Of a stretch of DNA of 61,282 nucleotides, positions 34,699 through 44,011 are shown one piece after another. This DNA is from Murimonas intestini (GTDB lineage Bacteria; Bacillota; Clostridia; Lachnospirales; Lachnospiraceae). The translations under genes were made by a program, and so were the position numbers. The notes under the pieces are model-generated. The model was not told where the DNA came from. It did no database searches and was given only the letters and a program-made list of their open reading frames with translations. The stretch is taken from the NCBI RefSeq assembly GCF_024622195.1, contig NZ_JANKBI010000026.1:1-61282 (forward strand), read 5' to 3'. How positions within the stretch are numbered: the stretch's first letter is position 1; each line of letters begins with the position of its first letter.

Positions 34699-35372
34699 GG
34701 CTGCACCGCCAGTCTGTATCCGTATCCATAATGTGTCTCCAGAAGAAGGGCGTCCATTTTTTTCCGAAGCCGCCGTATGGTATCATCCACAACCCGGTCA
34801 GAGCCATAATAGTCTGTCCCCCATACCCCGTCTAAGATCTGATCCCTGGTGAGCACTAAATTTTTATTGGAAACAAAATATATTAAAAGTTCAAATTCAT
34901 TATTAGTGAGAACTACCTGTTCTCCGTTCAGAAAAACTGTTCTCTGGTTCCTGCTTATCTTATAGCCGTTAATAATAATACTGTCATCATCAGGAGCATC
35001 ATTGGCGCCATAAACATGCTGCATCAGCTTGTTTACACGCAGCACCAGCTCTCTTGGCAAAAATGGTTTTGGAAGATAATCGTCAGAGCCCAGTTCCAGA
35101 CCCACAACCCGGTCCATCTCCTCATTCCTGGCTGACATAAATATAACAGGAATATCCCAGGATATAAGCCTGATCTGTTTCAGAATATCATATCCGCTGA
35201 TATCAGGCAGCATAATGTCCAATACCCACATATCCGGCATCTGTTCTGTATACTTAAGTGCCTCCATTCCTGATTGGAATGTTGTCACTTCATATCCCTC
35301 TTTTTCAAGATAAAGCTGCAGAATCCGGCTTAAATGTATTTCGTCCTCTACAAGATATATCCTTCTGTTCAT
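34695..35372 (-). CDS. OmpR/PhoB family response regulator
   Basis: A 225-residue regulator: receiver domain (about 1-118) with the acidic pair in YLVEDE and the phosphorylation Asp in MWVLDIMLPDISGYD, then the winged helix (about 130-225; DQILDGVWGTDYYGSDRVVD). It is the partner of the kinase encoded directly downstream with a 4-bp overlap. GGAGGA precedes the ATG. Confidence 0.94.
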   Translation of the reverse strand: MNRRIYLVEDEIHLSRILQLYLEKEGYEVTTFQSGMEALKYTEQMPDMWVLDIMLPDISGYDILKQIRLISWDIPVIFMSARNEEMDRVVGLELGSDDYLPKPFLPRELVLRVNKLMQHVYGANDAPDDDSIIINGYKISRNQRTVFLNGEQVVLTNNEFELLIYFVSNKNLVLTRDQILDGVWGTDYYGSDRVVDDTIRRLRKKMDALLLETHYGYGYRLAVQP

Positions 35373-35410
35373 AAGTCCTCCGGCTGTACATGTTTAGTAA
35401 GAACCCCAAA

Positions 35411-35440
35411 AAGCCGGGGAACCTTCCCGGTTCCCGGCTT
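35411..35440 (-). terminator. Terminator after the small exported protein gene
   Basis: Stem AAGCCGGGAACC with GGTTCCCCGGCTT (one bulge), followed on the minus strand by TTTTTGG. It separates the small exported protein gene from the two-component system. Confidence 0.75.
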
Positions 35441-35458
35441 CTTGACACCCACTGTGAT

Positions 35459-35689
35459 TTACTGCACTACATCTTTCACTGTATCCATCACAGATACTCC
35501 CTCACCAAGTGTCTTGTCATAGCTTTCTTTCACATGATCCGCTGCGGCAGTATCTGTTTTAGAGGCTCCCGGGCCAAGCGTACTCACGGCTGTCTCCTGT
35601 GGCTGGCTGGGTTTAGCAGCAAATGCGGTCAAGGATGTGCTTCCAATAATAGCTGCGGCAATTGCAAATCTCATTAATTTGTTTTTCAT
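35459..35689 (-). CDS. Small exported protein, unknown
   Basis: A 76-residue protein with a clear signal peptide (MKNKLMRFAIAAAIIGSTSL, cleavage after TAFAA) and a 50-residue hydrophilic mature part without cysteines or known motifs. AAAGGAAG precedes the ATG. It lies just upstream of the two-component genes on the same strand but is cut off from them by a strong terminator, so it is a separate unit that the regulator might control. Confidence 0.65.
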   Translation of the reverse strand: MKNKLMRFAIAAAIIGSTSLTAFAAKPSQPQETAVSTLGPGASKTDTAAADHVKESYDKTLGEGVSVMDTVKDVVQ

Positions 35690-35849
35690 ATGCTTACTTC
35701 CTTTCTTGTGCTGTTTTGTTTGCTGTTTACATCCTTATTATAGAAACAAAATACGGCAGAAATTTCTTCAAATTATGTGAAGATTATGTTATTTATTTGT
35801 CCGGTTATTTACGCGGTATTTTAATACAGGAATTTTCAATACACAAATA

Positions 35850-35887
35850 AAACCAGTAAGTACAAGTTTTCTCGTAATTACTGGTTT
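35850..35887 (-). terminator. Terminator after tRNA-Gln copy 2
   Basis: AAACCAGTAA/TTACTGGTTT stem with an 18-nt loop, followed on the minus strand by TATTTGTG. Confidence 0.6.
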
Positions 35888-35891
35888 TTAA

Positions 35892-35963
35892 CTGGGCTAC
35901 AAGGATTCGAACCTTGAAATGACGGAGTCAGAGTCCGTTGCCTTACCATTTGGCGATAGCCCA
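35892..35963 (-). tRNA. tRNA-Gln(CTG), copy 2
   Basis: Identical to copy 1 over the full 72 nt, same strand, anticodon CTG at + strand 35929-35931. The two copies enclose the two-component system and the small exported protein gene as a 2.7-kb segment between direct repeats. Confidence 0.95.
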
Positions 35964-36070
35964 TCATTTTAATGTTGTCTCGTTGCCGTTTCAACGTTTT
36001 GTATTATATATCATCCCTCTGATAAAAGTCAAGCCCTTTTAAGAAATTTTTTTAATTTTTTATTCAATTT

Positions 36071-36102
36071 GATTTAACAGCTCACCTGTGAGCCGTTAAA
36101 TC
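36071..36102. repeat. Intergenic palindrome before the cation efflux gene
   Basis: GATTTAACAGCTCAC/GTGAGCCGTTAAATC: 15-bp arms with one mismatch and a 2-bp centre. No T-run follows on either strand, so an operator is as likely as a terminator. It lies about 45 bp upstream of the -35 of the efflux gene promoter. Confidence 0.55.
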
Positions 36103-36145
36103 ACTAAGTCCCCTCTGCTTCCGGATACCGGAAAATTAAAATTAA

Positions 36146-36174
36146 TGGCACAATCCTCCAAAAAGTAGTATAAT
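36146..36174 (+). promoter_or_regulatory. Promoter of the cation efflux gene
   Basis: TGGCAC (36146-36151), 17 bp, TATAAT (36169-36174). The roughly 85-nt leader contains a small hairpin (CCGC/GCGG within a CCCC/GGGG pairing). It is too short for the four-helix NiCo riboswitch known before some efflux genes. Confidence 0.55.
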
Positions 36175-36265
36175 GTTACTATTCCTTGCCCCGCTAAATG
36201 TGCGGTTCCGGGGACAGCAGCAATATAATCATTTCAATATTATTATAGAAGATTTGAGGAATCCT

Positions 36266-37447
36266 ATGACAGAATTACTTGTAAAATTTTTTGTTAAAAA
36301 TAAAGATGACATTGAAAATATCAGAGTCAGGACATCTTACGGCACTCTGGCCGGAGCAGTGGGGATCTGCTGCAATACTCTGCTGTTTGGAGTAAAGCTG
36401 GCGGCAGGCATGGCATTGCACAGCGTTGCCGTTATGGCAGACGCTTTTAACAACCTGTCAGACGCCGCATCTTCAATTATAGGACTCGTGGGTACAAGAA
36501 TGGCAGGCAAGCCAGCTGATGCGGACCATCCCTTCGGACACGGGCGTATAGAGTATATCAGCGCCCTGATCGTTGCCTTTCTTGTCCTTCAGGTGGGACT
36601 TACCTTTTTCAAGGACTCTCTGGACAAGATATTCCACCCTGAAGAGCTGACTTTCAGCACTGTATCCCTGATCATCCTGCTGCTCTCTGTAGCCGTAAAG
36701 CTGTGGATGGGATACTTTAACAGAAAGCTGGGACAGCGCATCAATTCCCAGGTGATGCTTGCCACCGCCGCCGATTCTCTCGGAGATGTAGTGACAACTT
36801 CTGCAACTATCTGCTCCATACTGATCTTTCACTTCCTGGATCTGAATATTGACGGCTTTGTAGGTGTCATCGTGGCCTGCATAGTCCTCTGGGCCGGTAT
36901 CGGCATCGCCAGGGACACATTAAAACCGCTGATCGGCGAACCTGCGGATCCTAAGCTTTTTCAGGAAATCACCTCACTGGTGGAATCATATGAAGGCATA
37001 GTGGGGTCACATGACCTTATTATCCATAATTACGGGCCCGGACGCAGCATGGCCTCTATCCATGCAGAAGTTCCAAACAATGTGGATGTGGAGACATCAC
37101 ATGAGATCATCGACAGGGCAGAGCGGGAAGTCAGCAAAAAACTGAATATCTTCCTTGTCATACACATGGATCCTGTTGAAACAGAAAACAGCCATATCAC
37201 AGCGCTCAAAGCAGCAGTTGCAAAAACCGCAGCTCAGGTGGACTCACGTCTCAGTATCCATGATTTCCGTTTTGTTGACGGCAGAGAGCAGATCAACCTG
37301 ATATTTGACATGGTAGTGCCTATTGAATACAGCAGCAGCAAAACTGAGGAACTGAAAAACCAGGTCATTTCCGCCATTAAGGGGTTGGACAAACGCTATC
37401 AATGTGTTATAACAATAGATAAAAGTTTTATCGCTGAAAATGAGTAG
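36266..37447 (+). CDS. Cation diffusion facilitator (CDF) transporter
   Basis: A 393-residue metal efflux antiporter. Six membrane helices (about 30-230) contain the metal site in VMADAFNNLSDAASS and AADSLGDVVTTSATI, with HPFGHGRIEY between. The C-terminal cytoplasmic domain (about 230-300) has the ferredoxin-like fold, and a further about 80-residue region follows. The closest type is the Mn/Zn/Fe group of clostridial CDFs; the metal is not decided by sequence. I start at ATG 36266 with GAGGA 6 bp upstream; the longer frame to 36173 overlaps the promoter. Confidence 0.92.
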   Translation: MTELLVKFFVKNKDDIENIRVRTSYGTLAGAVGICCNTLLFGVKLAAGMALHSVAVMADAFNNLSDAASSIIGLVGTRMAGKPADADHPFGHGRIEYISALIVAFLVLQVGLTFFKDSLDKIFHPEELTFSTVSLIILLLSVAVKLWMGYFNRKLGQRINSQVMLATAADSLGDVVTTSATICSILIFHFLDLNIDGFVGVIVACIVLWAGIGIARDTLKPLIGEPADPKLFQEITSLVESYEGIVGSHDLIIHNYGPGRSMASIHAEVPNNVDVETSHEIIDRAEREVSKKLNIFLVIHMDPVETENSHITALKAAVAKTAAQVDSRLSIHDFRFVDGREQINLIFDMVVPIEYSSSKTEELKNQVISAIKGLDKRYQCVITIDKSFIAENE

Positions 37448-37508
37448 CAAAATACTAAAATAATGAATTCATATAAATCCATATAAATTTATATAAAGGA
37501 GTACGAAT

Positions 37509-38972
37509 ATGAGCACAATGAATTTAACGCTGTTAACAGATTTCTACGAACTGACTATGATGCAGGGGTATTTCAAAAACCATACTACAGAAGTCGTGAT
37601 CTTTGATGCATTTTACCGCAGAAATCCCTGTGACGGCGGCTATGCCATAGCTGCCGGGCTGGATCAGGTGATCGACTACATAGAAAACCTGAGCTTCAGC
37701 CCTGATGATATCAGTTATCTGAGATCTTTAAATACTTTTGATGAAGATTTTCTGGATTACCTGAGTACCTTTAAGTTCACAGGTGATATCTATGCCATAC
37801 CTGAGGGTACTGTTGTCTTTCCAAGAGAGCCTCTCCTGAAAGTTGTGGCGCCTATTATGGAAGCACAGCTGGTAGAGACTGCTCTTTTGACTATCATCAA
37901 CCATCAGAGCCTGATCGCCACTAAGGCCGCCCGTGTAGTCTACGCCGCCAAGGGTGACGGCATTATGGAATTCGGCCTGCGCAGGGCACAGGGTCCTGAT
38001 GCCGGCGTCTATGGGGCCAGGGCTGCCATGATCGGCGGCTGTGTGGGAACCTCCAATGTGCTGGCGGGACAGCTCTTTGACGTGCCGGTAAAGGGCACAC
38101 ATGCCCACAGCTGGATCATGAGTTTTCTGGATGAATATACTGCATTCAAAAAATATGCAGACCTGTACCCGGATGCCTGCTGCCTGCTGGTAGACACATA
38201 CGACACTATCAAATCAGGTGTTCCCAATGCCATCAGAGTATTTACCGAGATGAGAGAAGCAGGCATACCTCTTAAAAATTACGGGATCCGCCTGGACAGC
38301 GGCGACCTGGCTTACATGTCCAAAAAGGCGCGCAAGATGTTGGATGATGCCGGATTTGAAGATGCCTTTATTTCCGCCTCCAGCGATCTGGATGAATACC
38401 TCATCGAGAGTCTGAAAAGCCAGGGCGCGAAAATCACCTCCTGGGGTGTTGGAACCAACCTGATCACCTCAAAAGACTGCCCTGCATTCGGCGGAGTCTA
38501 TAAACTGGCCGCCATCCAGGACGAGGAGACAGGTGAATTTATCCCCAAGATCAAGCTCTCAGAGAACACTGAAAAAATAACTAATCCTGGAAACAAGACG
38601 ATATTCAGGATCTACGACAAAGAGACAGGAAAAATCCGTGCAGACCTGATCGCCCTTGTGGGGGAAGTATTTGATGACAAAAAGGATATGATTATCTTCG
38701 ACCCGCTTGAGACATGGAAGAAAACGAAGATCCACGGCGGCACCTACGTGCTGAAGGAACTGCTCATTCCGGTTTTCCAGAAAGGCAAATGTGTCTACAG
38801 TTCACCCAGTGTTATGGACATCCAGGCATTCTGCCGCCGGGAAATGGACACCATCTGGGACGAAACAAAACGTTTTGTAAATCCTCATGATGTATATGTG
38901 GACCTTTCAGACAAGCTCTATAAAATCAAGGCAGATCTTCTGGAAAAGATGAGCATGGACGCATTAAAATAG
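37509..38972 (+). CDS. pncB: Nicotinate phosphoribosyltransferase
   Basis: A 487-residue enzyme that makes nicotinate mononucleotide in NAD salvage. Visible are the N-terminal LTDFYELTMMQGYFKN, the catalytic-His region near the conserved block FGLRRAQGPDAG, and the phosphate-binding IRLDSGDLAYMSKKAR and SWGVGTNLITS. Length is that of the long bacterial form. AAAGGAG precedes the ATG. It stands 60 bp after the efflux gene. Confidence 0.94.
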   Translation: MSTMNLTLLTDFYELTMMQGYFKNHTTEVVIFDAFYRRNPCDGGYAIAAGLDQVIDYIENLSFSPDDISYLRSLNTFDEDFLDYLSTFKFTGDIYAIPEGTVVFPREPLLKVVAPIMEAQLVETALLTIINHQSLIATKAARVVYAAKGDGIMEFGLRRAQGPDAGVYGARAAMIGGCVGTSNVLAGQLFDVPVKGTHAHSWIMSFLDEYTAFKKYADLYPDACCLLVDTYDTIKSGVPNAIRVFTEMREAGIPLKNYGIRLDSGDLAYMSKKARKMLDDAGFEDAFISASSDLDEYLIESLKSQGAKITSWGVGTNLITSKDCPAFGGVYKLAAIQDEETGEFIPKIKLSENTEKITNPGNKTIFRIYDKETGKIRADLIALVGEVFDDKKDMIIFDPLETWKKTKIHGGTYVLKELLIPVFQKGKCVYSSPSVMDIQAFCRREMDTIWDETKRFVNPHDVYVDLSDKLYKIKADLLEKMSMDALK

Positions 38973-39023
38973 ATTTCCGGAAATAGTTGACATAAAACAG
39001 GCTCTCCTCTCATAAACATTTAT

Positions 39024-39061
39024 ATGCAGGATCATAATTGACTGTAATTATGATCCTGCAT
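39024..39061 (+). terminator. Large perfect hairpin after the NAPRTase gene
   Basis: ATGCAGGATCATAATT and its exact complement around GACTGT: 16-bp arms, 6-nt loop. The following TGCTTTAGAGTGTTTT is a weak U-tract. Probable terminator between pncB and the peptidase gene. Confidence 0.6.
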
Positions 39062-39111
39062 TGCTTTAGAGTGTTTTAAGAATTTATGAAAGGAGATTGC
39101 AGCTGTTCAGC

Positions 39112-39762
39112 ATGTCTGAGGTACTGAACAGTTACAGTAAATTTATTATGCCTCTTGTTTTCTCATATGATATGCTGGTAAACCGAAACCGGCGGCTTTC
39201 AGAAGATTTTAAGCCCGAAAGCCTAATTTTGCCGCAGATCCCATTTGACAGCTCCGCTGCCCCGGATGATCCCAAACGTATGCTGGAGTCTGAAGCTGCC
39301 CATGCCGCAGAATCACTCTTTATACAAAGCCGCCATGACGGCCTTCATCTCTATGGAGTTTCCGGCTACCGCACCTATTCCCGGCAGAACGAATTATTCA
39401 GCCGTAATCCTGAAACCATCTATGTAGCGCCTCCCGGAGGAAGTGAGCACCAGACAGGGCTGGCCCTGGATGTCTCCTGCCCAGCCCTGAGCCTGGATCT
39501 GACAGAAGAATTTGCCCTCACACTGGAAGGGCGGTGGCTCACTAAAAATGCCCCGCTGTTTGGCTTCATACTGCGCTATCCTAAAGGAAAAGAAAATATC
39601 ACAGGATATGCATATGAACCCTGGCATATCAGGTATGTTACCAGGTCCCTGGCTCTCTATCTGACCCTCACAGGACTGACCCTGGAGGAATATCACAGCC
39701 TCCGCCTGCCGGATGAAGACAGTGAGGATTATGGATGCGCTGCCTCTTCTGAGCCCTTTTGA
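39112..39762 (+). CDS. M15/VanY-type D-Ala-D-Ala carboxypeptidase
   Basis: A 216-residue peptidase domain. The zinc site and catalytic residues appear in order: SGYRTYSRQNELF, GSEHQTGLALDVS (His and Asp ligands) and the catalytic Glu/His in YEPWHIRYV. It trims the terminal D-alanine from peptidoglycan stems. No signal peptide is obvious, so export is unclear. The start is uncertain: AAGGAG lies 16 bp before ATG 39112 but only 1-2 bp before a TTG at 39097. Confidence 0.82.
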   Translation: MSEVLNSYSKFIMPLVFSYDMLVNRNRRLSEDFKPESLILPQIPFDSSAAPDDPKRMLESEAAHAAESLFIQSRHDGLHLYGVSGYRTYSRQNELFSRNPETIYVAPPGGSEHQTGLALDVSCPALSLDLTEEFALTLEGRWLTKNAPLFGFILRYPKGKENITGYAYEPWHIRYVTRSLALYLTLTGLTLEEYHSLRLPDEDSEDYGCAASSEPF

Positions 39763-39811
39763 GGGCAGTAAAAAGCGCGCACCATCCCTCAATGATACGC
39801 GTTTTAACAAC

Positions 39812-40360
39812 TTACTGCTCCATCTGCCGTCCCAGAAAGCTGGCAGCGCACTTTGCAAGCAGGATTTCCGGCTCTCCCATCTTTGTCCGGCTTTCTTTCC
39901 CCATCACTATAACAGCTCCGATAGCGTCTCCCTCACAGATGATGGGGCAGATGACCTGGGGGAGGCTCTCGCTCCCTTCTTCATTCGTTACCTTCACATA
40001 ATTTCCGTCATCTTTATTCGAAACCACATTCTCCCGCTCATTAATAGCCAGCTCAAGCTGCTTGCTGATCTCCTTGCCCATATAATCTTTTTTCATCCCG
40101 CCTGCTGCCGCAATAACCTGATCCCGGTCGGCGATACAGACAATATGTCCTGTAACCTGTGCCAGGGATTCGGCATATTCCTTTGCAAAGGCCCCCAGCT
40201 CTCCTATGGGGGAATACTTTTTTAATATGATCTCACCTTCCCTGTCAGTAAATATCTCCAGCGGAGCACCTTCTTTTATGCGCAGTGTCCTGCGGATCTC
40301 TTTTGGTATCACGACACGGCCGAGGTCGTCAATTCGTCTCACTATTCCTGTAGCCTTCAT
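39812..40360 (-). CDS. spoVT: Stage V sporulation protein T
   Basis: A 182-residue AbrB-family regulator: N-terminal swapped-hairpin DNA-binding domain (MKATGIVRRIDDLGRVVIPK and following) and a C-terminal GAF-like domain (about 60-180). SpoVT adjusts sigma-G dependent genes in the forespore, which points to a spore former. GGAGGA precedes ATG 40360; the longer frame to 40390 begins at a weaker site. The length matches SpoVT rather than short AbrB. Confidence 0.93.
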   Translation of the reverse strand: MKATGIVRRIDDLGRVVIPKEIRRTLRIKEGAPLEIFTDREGEIILKKYSPIGELGAFAKEYAESLAQVTGHIVCIADRDQVIAAAGGMKKDYMGKEISKQLELAINERENVVSNKDDGNYVKVTNEEGSESLPQVICPIICEGDAIGAVIVMGKESRTKMGEPEILLAKCAASFLGRQMEQ

Positions 40361-40583
40361 AAAATCAAATTCCTCCATTTTACTTTTCATAATCTGTACT
40401 TCTGTACCTGAGACTATTATTTGTAAAAAGGAGGAAATTATACCAAATAAAAACTGATTTTAATCCGGAGTCAGTGTTTCTTTATTTATTCTGATAATGC
40501 TGCATTCGCTTCTATACACCTGCGCCCATCTGCAAGGATCTAAATTATGGAATGCACGCAGGTGTATAATATTACCTTGTATA

Positions 40584-43500
40584 TTAGTTCCGCCGCCTTC
40601 TGATCAGTAAGAATGCGGCAAAGAGTAATACCGCCAGGCTTAATATTCCAATATAAAAAGCAATAGGTGTGGAATCACCTGTTTTCACAGGATTTGATAC
40701 AGCATTTTTTGTATCAGGCTGAGTATCCGTCACCTGCTTTTTTGTTTCATCCTGGTTTTTTTTCACTTCACTTTCAGTCTGCTTTGTTTCACTTTCAGTC
40801 TGAGTTATTTCGCTTTCTGACTGTTTAATTTCACTTTCATTCTGATCTGTTTCTGTCTCAGGCTGATCTGTGTCAGTTTCTCTCTCTGTTACTTTTTCCG
40901 TCTCTGTTTCCGATTCTGTCTCTGTTTCTGGTTCCGTCTTTGTTTCCGGTTCTGTTTCCGGTTCCATCGTCTCTGATTCAACGGGCAGAGAGTCTGTTGA
41001 TACCTCCAGGGCGCCGCTGTATGGGCTGGCATATGCAGTATTTGTCTCTTTTATTCTTGTAATAACAGTATATTTTTTGCTGCTGTCCAGTTTTTCAAAT
41101 TTTCCTGAATCCTGCCATGTCTTTCCGCCGTCAATAGAATATTCCTGACCGTCCACGGATTTTACTGTTACGGAATCTGCTGTGGCCTCCAGAAGTTCCG
41201 GCGTCTGAGGAGCCGTTACCTTTGATTTATCAGTGGCGGCCTTCACCGGGGAGCTGCTCAGGCTGCATCCGCTGGTGGCTGTTTCAGACACCCTGGTCAC
41301 AATTTCGTAATCGGAAGCAGGACTAAGTCCGGAAAATACACCGCTCTGCTGCCATGTTGCACCATTATCAGCAGAATATTCCTGGCCAGGGACTTCTTTT
41401 ACAATTATGGTGGTGTCTGTAACGCTGATAAGCTCCGGCGCATCTGGCGTTGGTGCAGGAATTTTTTCCAAAGCATCGATGGCGCTGCGAAGATCACCTG
41501 CCAGCGCATCTACTTCATTTTGGCGCCGGATATCCCAGTTATCATCAATTGGCTCCTGTGCAGCTTTCAGGGCATCATTTAATTTATTGACCTGCTCTGG
41601 CTTATAAATGCTTAAATCGGCCGGAATTCTTTGTTTTTGCGCATTGATCTCATCTAAAACAGCCGGCCGGTACTTCATCCTGTATACTGCATCACTGAGC
41701 CTTTGGACATAGTCATCAACAAAACTCTGACTGCCTTTTAATAGTTTCCTGATGTTTGCTTCTGTGGTAAGCAGGTTACTTATCTCAAGCATAGAGGAAT
41801 ACTCCAGCATTGTCAGATCTGCCGGTATCTTCTTTCTTACAATATTCAGCGCATCAAAATCGGCGGGAATCGGCGTTAAGTCCGCCCTGACTGTAATGTT
41901 TGCTCCAATATTAAAAACAAGCTCACTCCCGATTTGAGAGTATAACTCCTGCCCGTCCAGATCATTAACTGCAAATACCCTGTCCACAGAATAACTGCCA
42001 GACTGTACGGGAGTAATTTTGACAGTTATTCCTGCATTTTCCTTATAGTTTGTCATATATCCATTTGTTATGACCTCATTGCGGTCAGACGGAGTAACTT
42101 CAATATTCAAAATGAACTTATATATATCATCCAGACGGACCATGTAGTAAGAGCTCTGCTCTAACACTATATTCTCAAGAATCAGGTCATAGTTGTTCAT
42201 CGTAAATGTATATTCATACAGATACCCGTCTGTAGGATTGCCTGTCACCGAACATGCCCCTGTAAAGGTGCCGGATGCACTAAATCCTCCGGATGTAGTA
42301 ACTTTTTGGCTCCAGTCTACTCCTGTAATCATATAAGTATTTACAGGCAGAACCGCGCTGATCGTTACGTTTTCGCCGCTTGTGGCTGACTGGGGAAATG
42401 ACAGCTGAATATGATTTGAATCAAGGAACTGCTGCAGTCCGCTCCCTATCTCTATAGTCCTGGGGTTCTGAACTGGCACTTCAACCTTGACACTGTTTAT
42501 ACCGGCCCTTGTATCATCAGTTTCTCCATAACGCACAAAATATGTGCCTGCTGAAAGGTTTTGTATTCTGTCTGCATTATCCGGTACAGGCTTCCATTCC
42601 GTATCGCCCTGCCTCTGATAGTCATACTTTTTATCCGGATCAAAACCAACGATTCCCCCGTCCTGTGAATCACCTGTCGTGGCTGCGATTATGGTAAACA
42701 GATAGAAAGGCGGAGTATTATTTTGAGCTTTTTTATTGCGGTTCACTGTTATCCTGTAATTAGTTGCCTTTGAACCGTCGCTTGAAACAACTTCTAAATC
42801 AAACACATTTTCCCCGTAATCCAGCTGACGTGTATATGTATTAATATTTCCATTGATTGTTGCCTGTGCATCCACGGTCCGTGCGGTAAATCTGCTGTTT
42901 GTAGTGTCCCCGGTTTTTGTTTTGGGATCGTCCGCACTGCCAGTCCCCGGCCAGGAAAGAGAGTCCTCCTGATAACTGATATTAGTCTCTATATTTGTCA
43001 CATCAGAGAGAATCCCTGCAGAATACTGCTGTATAGGCAAAGCTGCTCCCTGTATGCGGGAAGTTTCAGGCAGTATCCCATTACCTTCAGTATTTGTCTC
43101 TGATTCCAAAACATTGCCGTCTGCATCTGTTTCCGGCTGCAGAGTACCGCTGACTGTCTCTGTCTCTGTTTCTGATTCCGGAATACTGTTGCCTGCCTCT
43201 GTGTCTATTTCCGATTCCAGAGTGCTGCTGCCTGACTCTGTTCCCGGTACCAGAGTGCCGCTGACTGGCTCTGTTTCTGTTTCCGGAATACCGCTGGCTG
43301 TCCCTGTGTCTGTTTCCGATTCCAGAGTGCCGCCGGCTGTCTCTGTTTCCGGTTCCAAAGTGCCGCTGGCTGTCTCTGTTTCCGATTCCAAAGTGCCGCT
43401 GGCTGTTTTCTTTTCTGACTCCTCAGATTCTGCTGCCCCGACGGCCGCCTCTGTACCTGCCCATGCTGTTTCCCTTTCTGTCCCATTCTGGATTTCAGAC

Positions 43501-43649
43501 TCCGCATCCGGACCTGTATGGGATTCGCTCTGCGTCTCCGGCTGAAGCTGTGTTTCTCCCATATTTCCCGCCTGTACCACAGCCGCTATACCGCCGCCGG
43601 ACATACACAAAGATACTGTCAATAAAAACGCAAGAAATTTTCTTTTCAT
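40584..43649 (-). CDS. Sortase-type surface protein, Thr/Glu/Ser-rich (phase-variable candidate)
   Basis: A 1021-residue exported protein. After the signal peptide (MKRKFLAFLLTVSLCMSGGG) comes a Glu/Thr/Ser-rich repeat region (about 30-190; units like SETETASGTLEPETETAG). A cadherin-like beta-sandwich domain (YTRQLDYGENVFDLEVVSSD), a unique beta region (about 350-590), helical repeats (about 590-730), two fibronectin-III-like repeats (GQEYSADNGATWQQSG and GQEYSIDGGKTWQDSG) and a second ESET-rich stalk follow. It ends with NPVKTGDSTP, a hydrophobic helix and RRRR, a variant sortase anchor. GGGAGG lies 7 bp before ATG 43649. It has no promoter facing it here; the adjacent inverted-repeat segment would supply one if flipped. 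Confidence 0.85.
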   Translation of the reverse strand: MKRKFLAFLLTVSLCMSGGGIAAVVQAGNMGETQLQPETQSESHTGPDAESEIQNGTERETAWAGTEAAVGAAESEESEKKTASGTLESETETASGTLEPETETAGGTLESETDTGTASGIPETETEPVSGTLVPGTESGSSTLESEIDTEAGNSIPESETETETVSGTLQPETDADGNVLESETNTEGNGILPETSRIQGAALPIQQYSAGILSDVTNIETNISYQEDSLSWPGTGSADDPKTKTGDTTNSRFTARTVDAQATINGNINTYTRQLDYGENVFDLEVVSSDGSKATNYRITVNRNKKAQNNTPPFYLFTIIAATTGDSQDGGIVGFDPDKKYDYQRQGDTEWKPVPDNADRIQNLSAGTYFVRYGETDDTRAGINSVKVEVPVQNPRTIEIGSGLQQFLDSNHIQLSFPQSATSGENVTISAVLPVNTYMITGVDWSQKVTTSGGFSASGTFTGACSVTGNPTDGYLYEYTFTMNNYDLILENIVLEQSSYYMVRLDDIYKFILNIEVTPSDRNEVITNGYMTNYKENAGITVKITPVQSGSYSVDRVFAVNDLDGQELYSQIGSELVFNIGANITVRADLTPIPADFDALNIVRKKIPADLTMLEYSSMLEISNLLTTEANIRKLLKGSQSFVDDYVQRLSDAVYRMKYRPAVLDEINAQKQRIPADLSIYKPEQVNKLNDALKAAQEPIDDNWDIRRQNEVDALAGDLRSAIDALEKIPAPTPDAPELISVTDTTIIVKEVPGQEYSADNGATWQQSGVFSGLSPASDYEIVTRVSETATSGCSLSSSPVKAATDKSKVTAPQTPELLEATADSVTVKSVDGQEYSIDGGKTWQDSGKFEKLDSSKKYTVITRIKETNTAYASPYSGALEVSTDSLPVESETMEPETEPETKTEPETETESETETEKVTERETDTDQPETETDQNESEIKQSESEITQTESETKQTESEVKKNQDETKKQVTDTQPDTKNAVSNPVKTGDSTPIAFYIGILSLAVLLFAAFLLIRRRRN

Positions 43650-43733
43650 TCTAATGCCTCCCTTTTCCTTTAACTGGTCATCTGCTGCATTTACTACACT
43701 TGCCTCGTAACTATGGATCATCGCCGGACGATC

Positions 43734-43752
43734 ACATAATAACAATTATGTA
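43734..43752 (+). repeat. Inverted repeat, left end of invertible segment
   Basis: ACATAATAACAATTATGTA, exact reverse complement of 44047-44065. Internally it is a dyad (ACATAAT-AACA-ATTATGT), the shape of a tyrosine recombinase site with two half-sites around a short centre. It lies 85 bp upstream of the surface protein start codon. Confidence 0.85.
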
Positions 43753-43891
43753 GTAAAATACAGTGGAAGGGATTGGCGGAAATTTCCGTAAACAAAGGAA
43801 AAAGAAGCGATGAGATTTCTGCATTCCGGGATCATGTTCTTAAGGTCTGTACAGTAAATTCACAGATCTGCCCAATAGTTAAACTTTTTTA

Positions 43892-43920
43892 ACTTTGTCA
43901 GCAAACAAAGTCTTATTTTT
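43892..43920 (+). terminator. Hairpin with T-tract inside the invertible segment
   Basis: ACTTTG/CAAAGT with an 8-nt loop, then CTTATTTTT on the plus strand. After inversion it would lie between the recombinase gene and the switched promoter and could insulate the two. Weak stem. Confidence 0.4.
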
Positions 43921-43982
43921 ATGCATTTCTAAAAAAAGAAAATATTTTATCCTCAGAAAAGAGTATCTGACAAAAAAGGTAA

Positions 43983-44011
43983 TTGACACTATATGGAAAA
44001 ACCATTAGAAT
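43983..44011 (+). promoter_or_regulatory. Near-consensus sigma-A promoter in the invertible segment
   Basis: TTGACA (43983-43988), exactly 17 bp, TAGAAT (44006-44011). The start site is predicted near 44018. In the present orientation it fires through the right repeat into the 3' end of the recombinase gene on the opposite strand. It has no sensible sense target there. Confidence 0.8.

Noticed and set aside
33145..35963. Integrated element at the tRNA-Gln genes
   Set aside because: No integrase or other mobility gene lies between the two tRNAs, so I keep only the observation that they are direct repeats.
36175..36265. Possible NiCo riboswitch before the cation efflux gene
   Set aside because: The leader is only about 90 nt and does not form the four-helix junction or show the conserved junction sequences.
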